Positions 1 to 12,300 of a stretch of 64,000 nt of DNA are shown here, piece by piece. The translations under genes were made by a program, and so were the position numbers. Numbering within the stretch: position 1 is the stretch's first letter; the number at the start of each line of letters is the position of its first letter. Origin of the DNA: Amphibalanus amphitrite (taxonomy: Eukaryota; Arthropoda; Thecostraca; Balanomorpha; Balanidae). A model generated the notes under the pieces. That model worked only from the letters and a program-made list of their open reading frames with translations. It made no database searches and was not told where the DNA came from. The stretch is taken from the NCBI RefSeq assembly GCF_019059575.1, contig NW_024882025.1:186001-250000 (forward strand), in the 5' to 3' direction.

Positions 1-704
1 CCATGTTTGGCCGGAATCGCGATTTCGCGTATGTCGGCTCGCACTAGCCGCGTGTTTGCAAGCTTTTCGTGGTTTCAAACGTTCCAACATGTGATTTGAT
101 GTTACTCCCGTGTGTGTCAAGGTCACCTGAAGGTCAGGTCAGGTCAATGACCTTTGGTGACCTCGGGTGACCTCGGGTCACTTTTTCGAGTTTTACATGT
201 TTCTAGGCTAGTTTTTGGAGCTGAATTCGAATTTAGCAACCATTTGAACATTTACGAAGTAGTTTTGGTGACTTCGTAACATGTTACGAAGCTGTCAGAG
301 GCGGTTGACACGTACTACGAATACCCGTCACGACGCCTACTGGTTGACCTGACCTGACCTGACCCGACCTGGTCTAAATGCTTCAAGACATCATCTGTGA
401 TCAAAACTAACACGATATTCGTGATCAGCACCCCGAAAAACCCCTTAGCAGCCACACTTTACGACTTTCTAACAGGTCCCGATTTTCCCGACTTTGGGTC
501 ATTGACCTGACCTGGAAGGTCAACCAATGACCTAGGACCTTAAAATTGGGTATCACCGGCTTCCTCTCGTCACGGGCAACACGCTCGTTTTTTCCGCGAA
601 GCTCTAGCTCGATCAGGGGCCAAACGGCAAGGGGGGGGGGTCCAACCGACCCCCCCCCCCTACACATTAGAAGCTGGCAAACGCCGCACACATGCGAGGG
701 TTAA
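1..704 (+). mobile_element. TTAA-bounded element, family A, right part (left end outside the window)
   Basis: Position 1 aligns with 59924, and the copy runs nearly identically to the right terminus GCGAGGGTTAA at 694-704. It carries clustered AGGTCA/TGACCT sites (120-185, 345-372, 505-535). The subterminal palindrome near 631-660 has longer G and C runs than the copy at 60554-60579. Directly after its TTAA comes the outer end of a family B element (see 705-771). Confidence 0.85.
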
Positions 705-771
705 CGCCCCCCCCCCCCCCCCCCCCCAGCAAACGGTGGGTGGCGAAATACCCCAGCAACTGCCGGGATAA
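705..771 (+). mobile_element. Right-end fragment of a family B TTAA element, interrupted at its palindrome
   Basis: The stretch is the inverse of 28837-28893: a run of C, then AGCAAACGGTGGGTGGCG and CCCCAGCAACTGCCGGG. It begins exactly inside the family B palindrome GCGTTAACGC, at the TTAA where the family A copy ended. The outer TTAA appears decayed to ATAA (768-771). Confidence 0.7.
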
Positions 772-1784
772 AAGCTAGCAGCTCCAAAAATCTCTAGCAG
801 TGCTTGACCAGCACAGAACAGCTTTTTTATCCTGGAAGGAGGTCCCAAAAACTAAATAGGATTGATATTCATCCAGCCCAGCATGTGACTGAGGTCTAAG
901 CCATCCAACTAAGAAGAGATATGTATGAACAGTTGGCATGATCAAGCATCAGGAACTAGGTAAGCTTCTGGACTTCAATGGAGGTTTCATCAGTGGCACT
1001 GCTTGGAAAGTGGAAACCCATGTATCTTTTAGGGCTGTATAGAATGAGAGGTTTTTAAGAGAGCAGAATTCATGAAAACTTGCAAGATTTTACAAGGTTT
1101 GTTTGAGCCTATAATGTTACTTGCATTATGGTGGAAGTAATATTTATTTCTGTTCTTGAAAACTTGTTTCAATACAATTGTGGTGCAGTAATTTTAAAAC
1201 AAACTACCATTGGGCCTTAGTAATATCTGGATTGCATCATCTGGCTGGCCATCTGGCAACGTACGATAGCCATTGACAATTGGATTTAAGCATGGTAGTA
1301 ACATAAACATGTAAAAATGCACTAATAAACAAATCAATGCATAGATATTTAGTCTTGTATATCTAGCATTGATATATAACCAGCTCTGCTAGCACCATCA
1401 TACGGCGCCAGCTGGCAAATTACCCAGTTAATACCACAGCCCATCCCATTGGCATTGAGCTAAAGCAATGATACAATGTTAGCTTAAATATTATCATTTT
1501 CATCGATTTTGCCACAAGGTAAGTGTTTGTGATGATTAACTATGATTATTTCACAAGTTCTACACGCATGGTAGGTAATGATGCCAGAACTCCTTTACAT
1601 GCACCTTGCAACTTAAGCACCATTCCCTGCCAATATAAATTTCTTCATGTAATGCACCGTTGAAATGGTCAAGGTCATTGAGGCTCAAAACCACATGAAT
1701 ACGAATTGATATTGTAAGAATGAATTTACTGTCACACTCATTACAGGCTTCTGAAAATATGATGAATGAGCATCAACATTGATC
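772..1784. other. Unannotated AT-rich stretch
   Basis: Only short chance ORFs on both strands; no element ends, exon-like codon bias or RNA gene seen. Confidence 0.5.
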
Positions 1785-2182
1785 AGGGCCCAATCTTACC
1801 AATGCCGTGAATAGGATTTGGTACCTAGCACTGGCTGCAGTTCACGGCACTGATATCAAAGATATCCTTTTTCATTACATCCAGCCTAATGTTGTCCAAT
1901 GATTTTGATAGTGCGAATGATTATGAATGTTGCCTAAACGAAAGAATAAGTGAATGTGGAATAGTTTTGAATGTTACCAAATACCAACCCCGCGTTCGAT
2001 GTCTCTCGGACGGCGAAGATTCTACGCCGTCCGGCCAATCACGTTTCATAACCGCAGCCGAGCCCCCGCTGACCTTGGACGAGATTGGCCGGACAGCAAA
2101 GAATCTTTGCCGTCCAGGAGACATCGAACGCCGCCCAAATGCCATGAATGCGCATTCACGGAATTTGGTAAGATTGGGCCCA
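1785..2182. mobile_element. Fold-back miniature element of about 400 bp
   Basis: The ends are inverted repeats: GGCCCAATCTTACCAA then CCGTGAAT at 1786-1811, matched by ATTCACGG then TTGGTAAGATTGGGCC at 2153-2181. Inside is a second inverted pair, 1994-2044 against 2080-2130, containing GACGGCGAAGATTC and GAATCTTTGCCGTC, so most of the element can fold on itself. No clear target duplication was found. The ORFs it contains are by-products of the palindrome. Confidence 0.7.
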
Positions 2183-3385
2183 GGATTGGGCGTGGGCTGG
2201 CCTGCCAGTAATTGACCAACACAATTTGAAATACCTACCTCTAATTAACAACCAAGCAGGTAACAAATTCAATGCACTTATATCCAGCAGCAGTTCAACT
2301 TCAGTCGTTTGTCCCCAGCTTCAGCGTCCTTTTCCTGTTCGAGCAACTTCCCCGCACCCCACTGCCACCGCTGCTGAGAAGTAAGAGGTCACAGTCCCAA
2401 GGCCATGGTGCGCAGAATGGTTAGGGAACGCGGGGGCGTAGCCGGTAAAATCGGTCAGACATGGCGTAACCTATCAGCACAGGAATCTAACCAGAAATCA
2501 AACCGGCCCCGGGAGCAGGAAACGAGCTGGGTGTGGAGCAGTTGCGGGGCGGAAACTGACTGAACGTAACGAACGTAAACATCACTCCGCGACGAAAACT
2601 GGCGCAATCGCAGATGAGAAGCAAAAAATGCCGTCGCTAAAATAAAGTAGAGCAATTTAGCGCAAAACACTTAAAGTTTCTTTTCAAGATACTGACCTAA
2701 ACTCCTTACCACCAAATTTTTGAGTTCCAATTGCATTTTTCCAATGTATCTTTAGATAAAAGTATTTTAACATGAGTGATATTATGACGATTTGTCAAAG
2801 TGGCAGTGGTGCACTGCGGTACAGACTACCTGCAGGCGTTTTACTACTGCCATCTATTGGGCGAGTTTTCCTACGCTAGTCACACCATGCGAACCTACTA
2901 TCCTGTTTCCGCTTTGTTTCCGCTCGCTTTTTAGCATTCATGAAGAGTAGGGTGGGCGGTGGCCATTTTTTGGCAAAGTACGCGGAATCACCGCTCCAAG
3001 CCTCGATTCTGATGCATTTTTTCATGCTGATTCCGAATCCGTCGAGAAAAATGAAAAATTCGTAAAAAGTTTGACCCCTGATTAACGTCCTTGAAGTTTT
3101 TGGATAAAGTGAAAATATCGACGTCTCACTGCATAATCGAAAGCTGCGTTGTGTTTAGGCTGAAAAGTTTATATGAGCGTGAAACATGGTCTGTTTGCGT
3201 CACAATGCCGCTAAAACCAGCAATATCACTCAATCATGGTTTGGCGACAGCATTCAATAATATCCGCACCCTTCGGGTGAATTTGCCTCTGATGCGAGTA
3301 TCGAACTAATAGTGATTCATGTCTGCCTGTAGGTGGCAGCACTACTCCCCAAACTTCGAATCTTTGATAGGTCATTGTGATATCA
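2183..3385. other. Unannotated stretch
   Basis: No gene or element with readable ends. Related pieces near 2800-2860 and 3320-3345 (both with TGGCAG and CTGC motifs) might be ends of a degraded repeat but could not be paired reliably. Confidence 0.4.
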
Positions 3386-4580
3386 TTAACCCTCGCGGGC
3401 CGGGGGGGGGGCGTTTTTCGCCCCCCCCCCCCCCCCGGCGAATATTTGCGATAGCTCCCGAACGCTTAGGGATAGGAAAGCAAAACTTTCAGTACCTTTT
3501 CTCCCATCAATTTGACATCTTCTGAAGCAAAAAATTTGGACCTAGCCCCCTTGATGACGTCACAAGGTCCATTTTTCTAGACCCCTGCACGGCAAACTTC
3601 GGCGTCATAGACGCAAACTTCAAATAGCTGCTAAAATAGAGTTTTAGAGATAAAGACAAATTGCGGACACGGTTGTGTATCATTTGACCTAGAGAAAAAT
3701 AGAAAAATAGTTTTGGTGACCTGAGGTCAGAGGTCAGGTCAACGACCCCGAAATGTGGTTTTAGTTTTTCGCAAATAACTTCGACAAAAATGATCCTAGA
3801 GCTACGGCAGTGGTACCATCGCATTCGCCTCGTCAAGCCGCGTCGAATGAAATGTATTTTGTTTGGAAAAGGTCAAGTTTTATGTTGACCTCATGTGACC
3901 TCGAATGACCTCTGGTTGACCTTGACACATGAAAGGTCGTATATGATGGATTTGTACCCGTTGATCACGAATCTGTCATCTATTTTCCTCTAAGCCTTCA
4001 TTTAGAGCTTCCGGATGACAAATTTGTCTTATTTATTATTACTAACTTGAATCAGTGAAATAGCCTCTAGCAGGGATACTCTTCTGTGACCTTGACCTTT
4101 GAGCAGCCTTGTATCGTAAGATGAACCACAAATAGGGAACTGATAAGCCTCAAAACATTTCAAAACATCTTGGAAGTTAGCACGCAAGATATGCGAAAAA
4201 TTGCCAAATTTGAGGTCAATTTTGAGCGTGACCTTGACCTTGACCTTTGATTTTGAGCACATTTTCGGAATCCTCAGATTCTCTTCTTTCGTTTGACACC
4301 CAATTTTGCCGGTTTGATGCAACCTGCCGTCCTCTAGAAGGCTTGCTTTGGGATCACTACACATATGCCGGTTTTTGTCTTTGACCTTGACCTCTGACCT
4401 TGAAAATTGACCTAAGGTCAAAAAGTTTAGGTGGTTTCGAATCGTCTCGTAAGGACCTTTCGTTTGGTATCACTTTTGTTTCCGTAGCTCCCTTATTTAC
4501 GGAGTTAGACAGGGGGGCGAAAAACGCCCCCCCCCCGGGCTGCGGTGGTTGGGACTACCCCCCGGGCCCGGCCGGGTTAA
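3386..4580. mobile_element. TTAA-bounded element, family E
   Basis: Starts TTAACCCTCGCGGGCC (3386) and ends GGCCGGGTTAA (4580). Each end has a G-run/C-run palindrome: centre CGTTTTTCG at 3402-3436 and its complement CGAAAAACG at 4512-4536. The interior is rich in TGACCTTGA (TCAAGGTCA) and TGACCT sites at 3717-3740, 3889-3935, 4085-4100, 4226-4250 and 4379-4420. No transposase ORF, so it is non-autonomous. TTAA termini suggest piggyBac-type mobilisation (inference). Confidence 0.85.
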
Positions 4581-6643
4581 CACGTTTTAGGTATCATCAT
4601 GTCTTCCTTGCCAAAAAGATACATTAACCATTAATCTGTTCGTCTGAAAGAAATTTCAAGCATCAGTATGCCATTTTCCTTAGCTAAACAATGTCTAAAA
4701 TAAGGCCTTTTCTAACCAAAAGCAAACAATCTGGCCTGGGTGAAACGGTAATGCCCCAGCAATGTAAGCAACGATTACACAAGGAATCTTTTATGACAGG
4801 CTTATTTCGTTTAGTGTCATGCAGGGGATGCACCTAATGTTCGGCGAGCCGCACCGGCAAGTGGTCGTAAAACCCTGTGACCTGACTTCAGCCCAGCTGC
4901 CGACCCGCAGTGATGTCTTTGGAAGATCATGCAAGCTCAAGCTAGAGGCGATGGCGTCGTGCAGCACTGATATGTATCACGAACCAATAAAGCCCATCAG
5001 TAAACATGTCTCCGATGATCGAGGACCAAGACCGGTAAGACAGAGTCTGTTACTTCAAACTTCAAAATCTATCATTTCACTTCTTGCAAAACCGATCATC
5101 AATCTACAATGGAGTGTATTTTCGGACTCATAAGCGACGCATCTATACACAACACAATCTAAGGCGCTTCGGTTTGGGACCAGTCTATCGCAAATACAAA
5201 GCTTATCTCCCTCTCAAGCATCACAATCGTGATAGAAGATGGGCAGATGAAAACGACAGACAAAAAAAAAGTTTTTCTTCATAGGCATCCGCGTCGTTCA
5301 ATCACGCACGTTCATAAATAAGTGATCGTCGAATGCATTTGATCGTAACTCAAGCAAGACGGTGCGCCGTACTTCTAATCTGACGGGAATCTTGGGATCG
5401 TAACCAATAGCAATGGATCGATAGGCTGTTAATGCCCACACGTAAACCCAACTGGAATACAATTCATAGGGGTATGGCTAACCAACACTATGCCCCTCTC
5501 ATTCGCCATAACTTATTGGTTTGAAATGTTGATGATTGGTTAATGTAAAGCGGATGGAACAAAGCATTCCCCGCATATGCCAGACTTCCTGATACCTAAT
5601 TTTTAAGTAAAATTAGATATAGATGGAGTTCGGACCAGTTTCAACGTCTGAGAGGAGAATAACCAACCAGCTGGCCTGGTTCCGGGCTGTTCTCAGTTGA
5701 CAGAACCGGATGTCGTAAACGTTTCACGTCAGCTGAAGTTTATCCATATTCCATACCTGATACCAAGTCCACTCATGCCCGTCAAACGGTTCACACTAAG
5801 CCCTCTGAGCAATCTGATGATATAACGCATCACAAAGCCGCAACAGTCATCGATTCATTATATGACCACATCACGCGACCGTTGATCTCTCATTGGAGGA
5901 GACACAACCTTGAAAAGCCTATGCGAGCTTTGCAGTTCGCATGTCTGTGGACGAATATCCAGTAGCTTATCACCTTACTTCCACTTTACTGCACCCTTAT
6001 GCAGCTCCTTTGCAGCCACATCCGTCTCAGAACAAAATCACAGTCCGCTCTTCACGACATCGTCTGCCTACAATATATTGGTGCTTCTAAGTGCCTACCT
6101 ACATGTGAATGAGCGGCACAGTAATCAAATTATCCCTGCTACTTCAGCTATATCGCCTGACAAAAAATGCATGCAATGTCCTCACCTGGCAATAAATTAA
6201 AAGTACAAAACATTGCTGCACACGTCGGTACATACACAATACATAATGCACGAAATAAATCACTGGTCAAACTATGTTTCGTGATTTTTGTAATGAACAT
6301 GTGAAGGCGGTAGCTATTGCGTGAGTTTTTATCGCATGCGACCTAGGGCCGACAACTCGAGCTTGGTTTATCGCCGGAGCCTTTCGTCCGGCAGTGCGAG
6401 TGGTTGGCCTTGGTTGGGTTCATCAGAGTGACGCTACTGAACGTTTAACTGACGCCTCGTCCAAGACGTTCACCATAGACTCAGCAATATCAGCTGCGAG
6501 CTCTTCTAGCTAAGTCGCCACGGACGCCTGATGTGAAGCCAGCGCGGCAACAATATCGATCTTATTGCTGGGATGCTTGACTTTGGATGCGTGACAAAGA
6601 AGCATTGAGAACAATACTACTTCGACGGGAGCCCAGCTCTGTC
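4581..6643. other. Sequence downstream of the zinc-finger stop codon; no gene seen
   Basis: Probably 3' untranslated region near 6640 grading into intergenic sequence. No strong minus-strand AATAAA was found between 5000 and 6643. The ORFs here (for example 4819-5133 and 5910-6200, plus strand) lack codon bias and known motifs. Confidence 0.4.
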
Positions 6644-7662
6644 TCAGTTCTGTTGTGGGGAGGTCAGGTAGCCACCCAGACCTGCTCGCGGGTCTTGCGG
6701 CGGCCGCAGGGACTCCGACATCCGGAACGGATCCTCCGCCGCCGTCGGCGCCGCCGGCTGGCCGTAAAGCTCGTGCGGCGAGCGGATGGTCAGCTCTGAC
6801 GGAAACATGCGCAGCTCCGGGTGTCGCATGGCGCCGTCCATTGCGTCACTCGCTGGCGCGTGCAGCGAGCGGAGCACATCCAGAGAGCGGGCGCCCTCCG
6901 CCTGGGAGTTCAGCGTCGACCTCACCAGCTCGGCCTGGGTCTGCTGAATCATGGCGCGCATACTGTCGCCGGGCCGCTGTTGTTGAGGCTGATCGGGCTG
7001 GGTGAGGTGCTGCTGCTGCTGCTGCTGTTGCTGTTGCTGTTGGTGTTGTTGCTGCTGTTGCTGCTGTTGGTGCTGTTGCTGCTGTTGGTGCTGTTGTTGC
7101 TGCTGTTGCTGTTGTTGGTGCTGCTGTTGTTGCTGCTGTTGCTGCTGGTGCTGCTGCTGATGGAGCTGCGTCTGTAGCTGGTGCTGCTGCAGCTGCGCCT
7201 GCTGCTGCTGATGTTGCTGATGCTGAAGAGCAGACGGCTGCAGTGTCAGTGACCCGGTCATGGCCACCGGATGCTGCGCCGTCAGCCGGTTGAGCATTAC
7301 CAGTCGCGAGCTGACGGCCATCGAGTCCGACCTGTCTATCTCGGAGCTCCCACCGGCCAGCCGCGGCTCCAGCTTGGGCTCAGCCGGCGTGGAGATACGG
7401 GACGAGTCCGAGTGGGCAGAGGGTGAGGCTGCCGAGACGGCCGCCATCAGAGACGAGCTCATCGGGTTCATGCTGGCCATGGACATGGCCGGGAACATGT
7501 GGTGCCCGCTCATGCCCATGGAGGAGGTGGCCGCAGCGGCGGCGGCGGCGGCAAACAGAGTTTCGCGTTCTCGCCGCTCGGCAGCGGCCCGAGAGAGGAC
7601 GTACTGAGCGGCGAACTGGTGCTTGGGCTCCATCCGCATGTGGTCCATGTGCGTCAGGAACG
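6644..7662 (-). CDS. C2H2 zinc-finger transcription factor, terminal coding exon (end of last finger, polyA, polyQ tail)
   Basis: Last coding exon of the zinc-finger gene, 1019 nt, probably for a nuclear DNA-binding regulator. The acceptor is CACAG at 7667-7663, preceded by a run of 13 C on the coding strand. Two bases complete the codon split with the exon at 8551-8384; 338 codons and a TGA at 6646-6644 follow. Residues 1-12 finish the last finger (FLTHMDH). Next come a charged stretch (RAAAERRERE), eight alanines, a Met/Ser-rich region, and at residues about 149-220 a Gln tract broken by single His, encoded by CAG/CAA with CAC. The tail ends GGYLTSPQQN. Such low-complexity tails are usual in transcription factors; an activation or repression role is inference. 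No clear AATAAA follows within 2 kb downstream. Confidence 0.9.
7001..7215 (-). repeat. CAG/CAA trinucleotide tract encoding polyQ with His interruptions
   Basis: About 215 bases of mixed CAG/CAA codons, with CAC at irregular spacing, inside the terminal coding exon. Mixed codons and His interruptions normally limit slippage. The length is likely to vary between alleles and may be misassembled. Confidence 0.9.
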
Positions 7663-8383
7663 CTGTGAAAAAACGGGGGGGGGGGGGTTCGTGAGGAAGG
7701 GGGAATCACTGCATGGGTGGTCTGAGAGGAGTGCGACACATCTGTGGTTGACGGCGAACGATGTTTGTGCACCTATGGGCTGCTTTCGAAATAATGTTAT
7801 TCGTGCGTTACATACGAGCTCGATCTATATCCTAAACATCTGAATATATAATGAGTCATGCCTCAACACCATGCCTTTTAGAGAAAAACTTCCTCGTTAA
7901 CTTCATTCAATAGATTTATCTAGAGGCCCCAATGACTACATCCACAGTACCGAATTTCCACAGGCGAATTCCTCAGTTGTATTAATAATTCATTTCCTGG
8001 GAACAGGCCGCGGCTTGGACGGAAATTGCTAGGGTCGTTCTTGTAAAATGCAGAATCATTTATCTTGTTCATGCTGTTACCGGTGACAACGCTTGAACGT
8101 TCTCGCAAATCGTATTTATTATTAAAAGAAATGGGATAACTACATTCCATTTCACTACTTCCAGGATTCTAGGGCAGGATCTCCCAGCAAAATATGCGTA
8201 AAATTATCCAAAGCATGTTCTAAGCTCTTGCATACAGTATCACCGATTATTAGAACGAAGCTCGTCATGAGCCAACAGCGAATCAGAACCGTCACCGGTC
8301 ACCCCTGTGTTGGCAATTTGCTGGAACTAGCACGTCACCGCCACGTCACGTCACGTCACGTTACGTTACCGCCCCGTTCTTAC
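7663..8383 (-). other. Intron between the exons at 8551-8384 and 7662-6644
   Basis: GT-AG intron of 721 bases. It holds a poly-C run beside the acceptor (7675-7687 as G on the plus strand) and a CGTCA-type repeat beside the donor. Nothing else was recognised. Confidence 0.85.
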
Positions 8384-8551
8384 CGGACTCGTGGGTGAAG
8401 ACGGCCTGGCAGACGGAGCAGGGCCACATCCTCAGGGGCGCCGCCAGCCCGGCAGCCTCCGGGTGGGTGGCCATGTGCTTCCGCAGGGAGCCCTCGTTGA
8501 CGTACTGCTTGCCGCACACTGGACACGGGTGGTTCGGCGTCCGACGCTTAG
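8384..8551 (-). CDS. C2H2 zinc-finger transcription factor, internal exon (one finger and start of the last)
   Basis: 168-nt exon with acceptor GTCGCAG at 8558-8552 and donor GTAAGAAC from 8383. It enters in phase 1 after the exon at 9498-9369 and leaves in phase 1, so the frame continues without a break. It encodes a complete finger (HPCPVCGKQYVNEGSLRKHM, then ATH), a linker (PEAAGLAAPLRM), and the Cys pair of the final finger (WPCSVCQAVFTHES), whose His residues lie in the next exon. GC-rich third positions match the other exons. On the intron side of the donor, a short TGACG-type pentanucleotide repeat runs to about 8340. Confidence 0.92.
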
Positions 8552-9368
8552 CTGCGACGACAGAGCACGGGTCAGTTTGATTTATAGAGGCAAATTACGA
8601 TTATAAGACGACTGCAATCTTTACACTAAATGCTTGAATAATTAAATGCAGACGTGAACGATCGGCTCGAAAACAGCGATTTCTTACTTCAGTCCAAGCA
8701 TTATTCTGATTCACCGCTGCGCGTTCTGCCACTTTTCAGTTTTATCTGTAACTGATTAAATTCCTGGTGGCACGACTTCGCCAGCCATTCTAGCCGCTAC
8801 GGCCATGATGTGGCCAATGATGCGAGCATATGCAGAAATTATCGGGCCGTGGGAGAACCGCACGGATGATTTGAAGATAATCATAGCAGTCGTGAGCCCC
8901 TTTCACGAACTGATGAAAGGTAAGCAATGACGGCACTAAAGATAGCACTCATGATCGGTAAAGAACCATCGTCTTTATCCTTATGTTCTGAATGTCCAGG
9001 TGTCTGGCATTCCTACCGAATAATTTAATGAAAAAAAGTCAATTAATTTCAAATGCCAATTTCATTATTAGATAGTTATCTTTTGACGAAGGCGGGTCAG
9101 AAAGAAGAACCCAAAAGTCATTGATGAAAAAACAACAGCAAATACAAGTTTGTCAGCTCATGACTGCTCCTAGAAAATAGTAGACATGTAAGTTCGAACA
9201 GAAAAGCGTCGACAGGAGCAGTGATGCAAAAAGCGAAGGCATTGACAAAATGAGGGCCAAAGATGTCAATTAATATTTAGAGAACAATTCTACACACCAG
9301 GACTTTGCACGGTGTCACTAGCCGCGAAGAGACAGAGCGAATCGCTGCGGGGACGGATCGATTCTCAC
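8552..9368 (-). other. Intron between the exons at 9498-9369 and 8551-8384
   Basis: GT-AG intron of 817 bases. No repeat family or embedded gene was recognised. Confidence 0.85.
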
Positions 9369-9498
9369 CGGCCACGCCCGAGGCGTTGGGGTCCTTGTGC
9401 ACGTGCTTCATGTGCTCCATCAGCGCCGCACCGCCCAGATACATTTTGTGGCAGATTGGACAGTTGACGGCGTTTGGGCCACCGATCAGCGCAGCATG
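9369..9498 (-). CDS. C2H2 zinc-finger transcription factor, internal exon (one finger)
   Basis: 130-nt exon with acceptor CCTGCAG at 9505-9499 and donor GTGAGAAT from 9368. It starts in phase 0 with a His codon, which supplies the last zinc ligand of the finger begun in the exon at 14821-14637. It then encodes AALIGGPNAVN, a finger (CPICHKMYLGGAALMEHMKH, then VH) and KDPNASGVA. From memory, the HAALIGGPNA and MEHMKHVH segments resemble the datilografo (CG2052)/CG7368-like subset of insect C2H2 proteins; this was not checked. Confidence 0.92.
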
Positions 9499-11179
9499 CT
9501 GCAGGCAGAGGTCACCGGTCAGGTTAGATACAGAGCACTGCTAGATCGGGTCGACAGGCATTGCAGAAAATAGTATCCGAAATACTTAAGCTCTGATGAC
9601 GTTCCCGTTATAAATGTGTGTAAAATATATCAGGTCACCTCACGGTGTTCAGTTTATTTGTATAAGATCGTCACTAACGCCACATTTTACGCCACAAAGT
9701 TGTGATGTGAGATTTGTTGAGCAGTATGTGCAAAGGCCATGGCGCACAACATGAAACTAAGCATACGTATTGACATTATGATTTCATCCGTCCGCAAGGA
9801 CTGTTATGAACTCAGAAGGCCTCCAACTAAACTAACACCCGTTATCGGCTCAATCCGTCCCACTGACTCGCCGCCACCATTGCAGCCGTTTTTCATTCTC
9901 TGTTTGCATTTGGTCGTCCCTTTTCGTTCGGTTTGCCGCTGCAACAATGCTGGTGAAAGTGCGTTTTTAAATAACTGGAACTCTATCTGGGTTCCATCGT
10001 ACGGAGGCATCCTGCGCTGTTAGCATGGCGAGTTGATGGCCTGATACGGTCCGCCTATGAGAACAGCCATTCATACGTATCGAACCAGAGGGCCCGCGGG
10101 GCGTAGAACGACACTGACACCAGATGTATCATGTGAACAAGCAGCAGGTGCAGCTGGCTGGCACATGACAGTGTCGCCAGCTTTTTACTCCAACCGTGAA
10201 CCGTGAGGTGTAGGGCAAAAGGCCGGATCAGATAACGGTTTTTGTATTATGCAATAGTGCAAGGCGCAAGCAGTTTAAAATACCCATATAACTACTTCCA
10301 CGGTTCTTGCTCAAGTAATACAAATTAAGTTTTCAAAAAATAGTGCTGCTGCCGCAGGTCCAGCCGTTTATAATATCCATGTCATGCATGTTGCGCTCTG
10401 ACTGTCGGCAGCCTAACCCTCACGTTTCGCTAGAGCACCGCACCACCAGAGTCGATGTTCGTGGACAACCCTGCCCACCCCATTCACATCTCGCTCTCAC
10501 AGGGAAACACACCGTGACGCCACCGGCTGCTTTGAGAAACTCTCCGGTTACTAATGGCATAAGCGGAGAAAAGCCGTGGTTTCCAATAAAAACCCCAAGA
10601 GCAAACAACGCAGAGGTAGAAAAACATTAGCTGAAGAACAGGCGTCGTCTTCCAGAATCCAGAGGAGGCGGCTCGGACCGCTGCTCTCGGGTTTTTGTTT
10701 ATGGCTCGTGAGAAAACTTGCCTTTTTCACACAGTATTATGAATATCTCCCAGCTTGCGCTAAATACGCTCGACAAATCGACTGGTGGGTGGGCGACAAC
10801 CGAATGGTCCTCACATAACTACTCGCATCCAAGTCCTAAAAAAGATCCGCCTGCTCCTCTCCAAAGCGAGGAGAACAGGTGAGCACATTGGCGCAGGTGC
10901 ACCGCCCTGTGAGGGGCTGCTCCGCCCGATATCAACAGCTAAGTTCTGCAAACGCTAATGATATCATATACCTCTTTTGGAATGCGTTTTTAAACATATA
11001 TCGTTTTCTAGGCGGATCTAAGACAGTCAGATAACATCGAAGCAGACAAAAAATGAACGCTTGATATTATCACAAGTGAATCGTTGGAATATAACGGTTG
11101 CCTATTACTTGCAAAATGCATGATAACGTAATTATGTAATCATGTTCGTTTTGTGGACACACAAGTGCTTAGCACAATA

Positions 11180-12300
11180 TAGGGGAAGCCGGGGGAAGCC
11201 CGGCATAGTAAGCTCTTTTTCATTTTTATTACATACCATACGTGCTGTATAAAATGCTGATATCCTGCTAGCTAGCTAAGTTCATTGGCCGTGTTTTCCC
11301 AAAAATTCGGTTTCGTGGAATAAGTATAAGGTTGAGAAAATCGAGTTTTAAAAAAAGTGTTGATTTTTCTGGGGTAAGCCCGGCATAGGGGTAACGCCGG
11401 CCACCTCCCCAGCGCTTTACAAAGAGTTGATGAAACCATTATGTGTTTTCCAAATATTAACGGAAAGTGAAATATTAAGGTACTGATTAGCTCTGGACAT
11501 CTTAGAGTTTATGTCACTACTGGTATTTTAGCTGGCGTCTACTACATATGCAGTACAGGTCGATGAAAATCGTGATGCAAAATTGACAAAAAATGTGTAT
11601 TTCAAAATTCCTTAAAATTTATTTTTCTTTTTACTTTAATGCATCATATTGCATATCATTCGACTCGGCTGATGAAGAAGAACACAACGACACTATTTTT
11701 GAAGCTCTAGCTTCATTGTCTGTCGCGTTATCTGCAAAAACGTAGTTTGACCCTAGTTGACCTTAAGTGACATGACTGGCTTTGTCTATGATAACATGTT
11801 TATTTTCGAAATTTATCTTTGATCTAGGTGTAAACCAAACCTGCTCAGTACCTATTATCTCATGGAAAACAGTGGTTTAGTGGCATTGCTCTCGGTTGGG
11901 GGTAAGCTTGGCCACTCGCCCGGGGTTACCCCAATGTGCTAATTTTTATTTTAGAACAGCGATATTCGAAAAAATGTCATACTTAAGCCAGCCTGCCTCG
12001 TCACCCCTTACTACAAACACTTAAACGGTCCTTACATAACATTCGTATAAATATTAGTACTGTATGGTATAACATTAACAGTGCAAGATATCTCACTTTT
12101 TAGCTAAAAACCCTTAAAATATCATTTTTACGCTATAACTTTAACAATATGCAATTTTTGTCAGCCTTAACTTTTTTGCTGGCGTTACCTTAGCTGCCAC
12201 GCTGAAAGGACAAACAGTTGAGCATTTTATTGTGAATAATTTAGCCGGAAACGGGGTGGCCGGGCTTCCCCCGCGCCCGGGCTTCCCCCGCCTTCCCCTA
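11180..12300. mobile_element. TA-target non-autonomous element (Tc1/mariner-like ends)
   Basis: Bounded by TA at 11180-11181 and 12299-12300. The terminal inverted repeats are GGGGAAGCCGGGGGAAGC at the left and GCTTCCCCCG then CCTTCCCC at the right. The motif GGGGTAAGC(C/T)(C/T)GGC recurs inside near 11370 and 11900. No transposase ORF. The TA duplication fits the Tc1/mariner superfamily, but the family is not identified. The ends resemble the TA-target element at 59706-61523. Confidence 0.7.

Noticed and set aside
6821-7177. Plus-strand poly-Leu ORF opposite the polyQ tract
   Set aside because: Antisense shadow of the CAG/CAA repeat in the real minus-strand exon.
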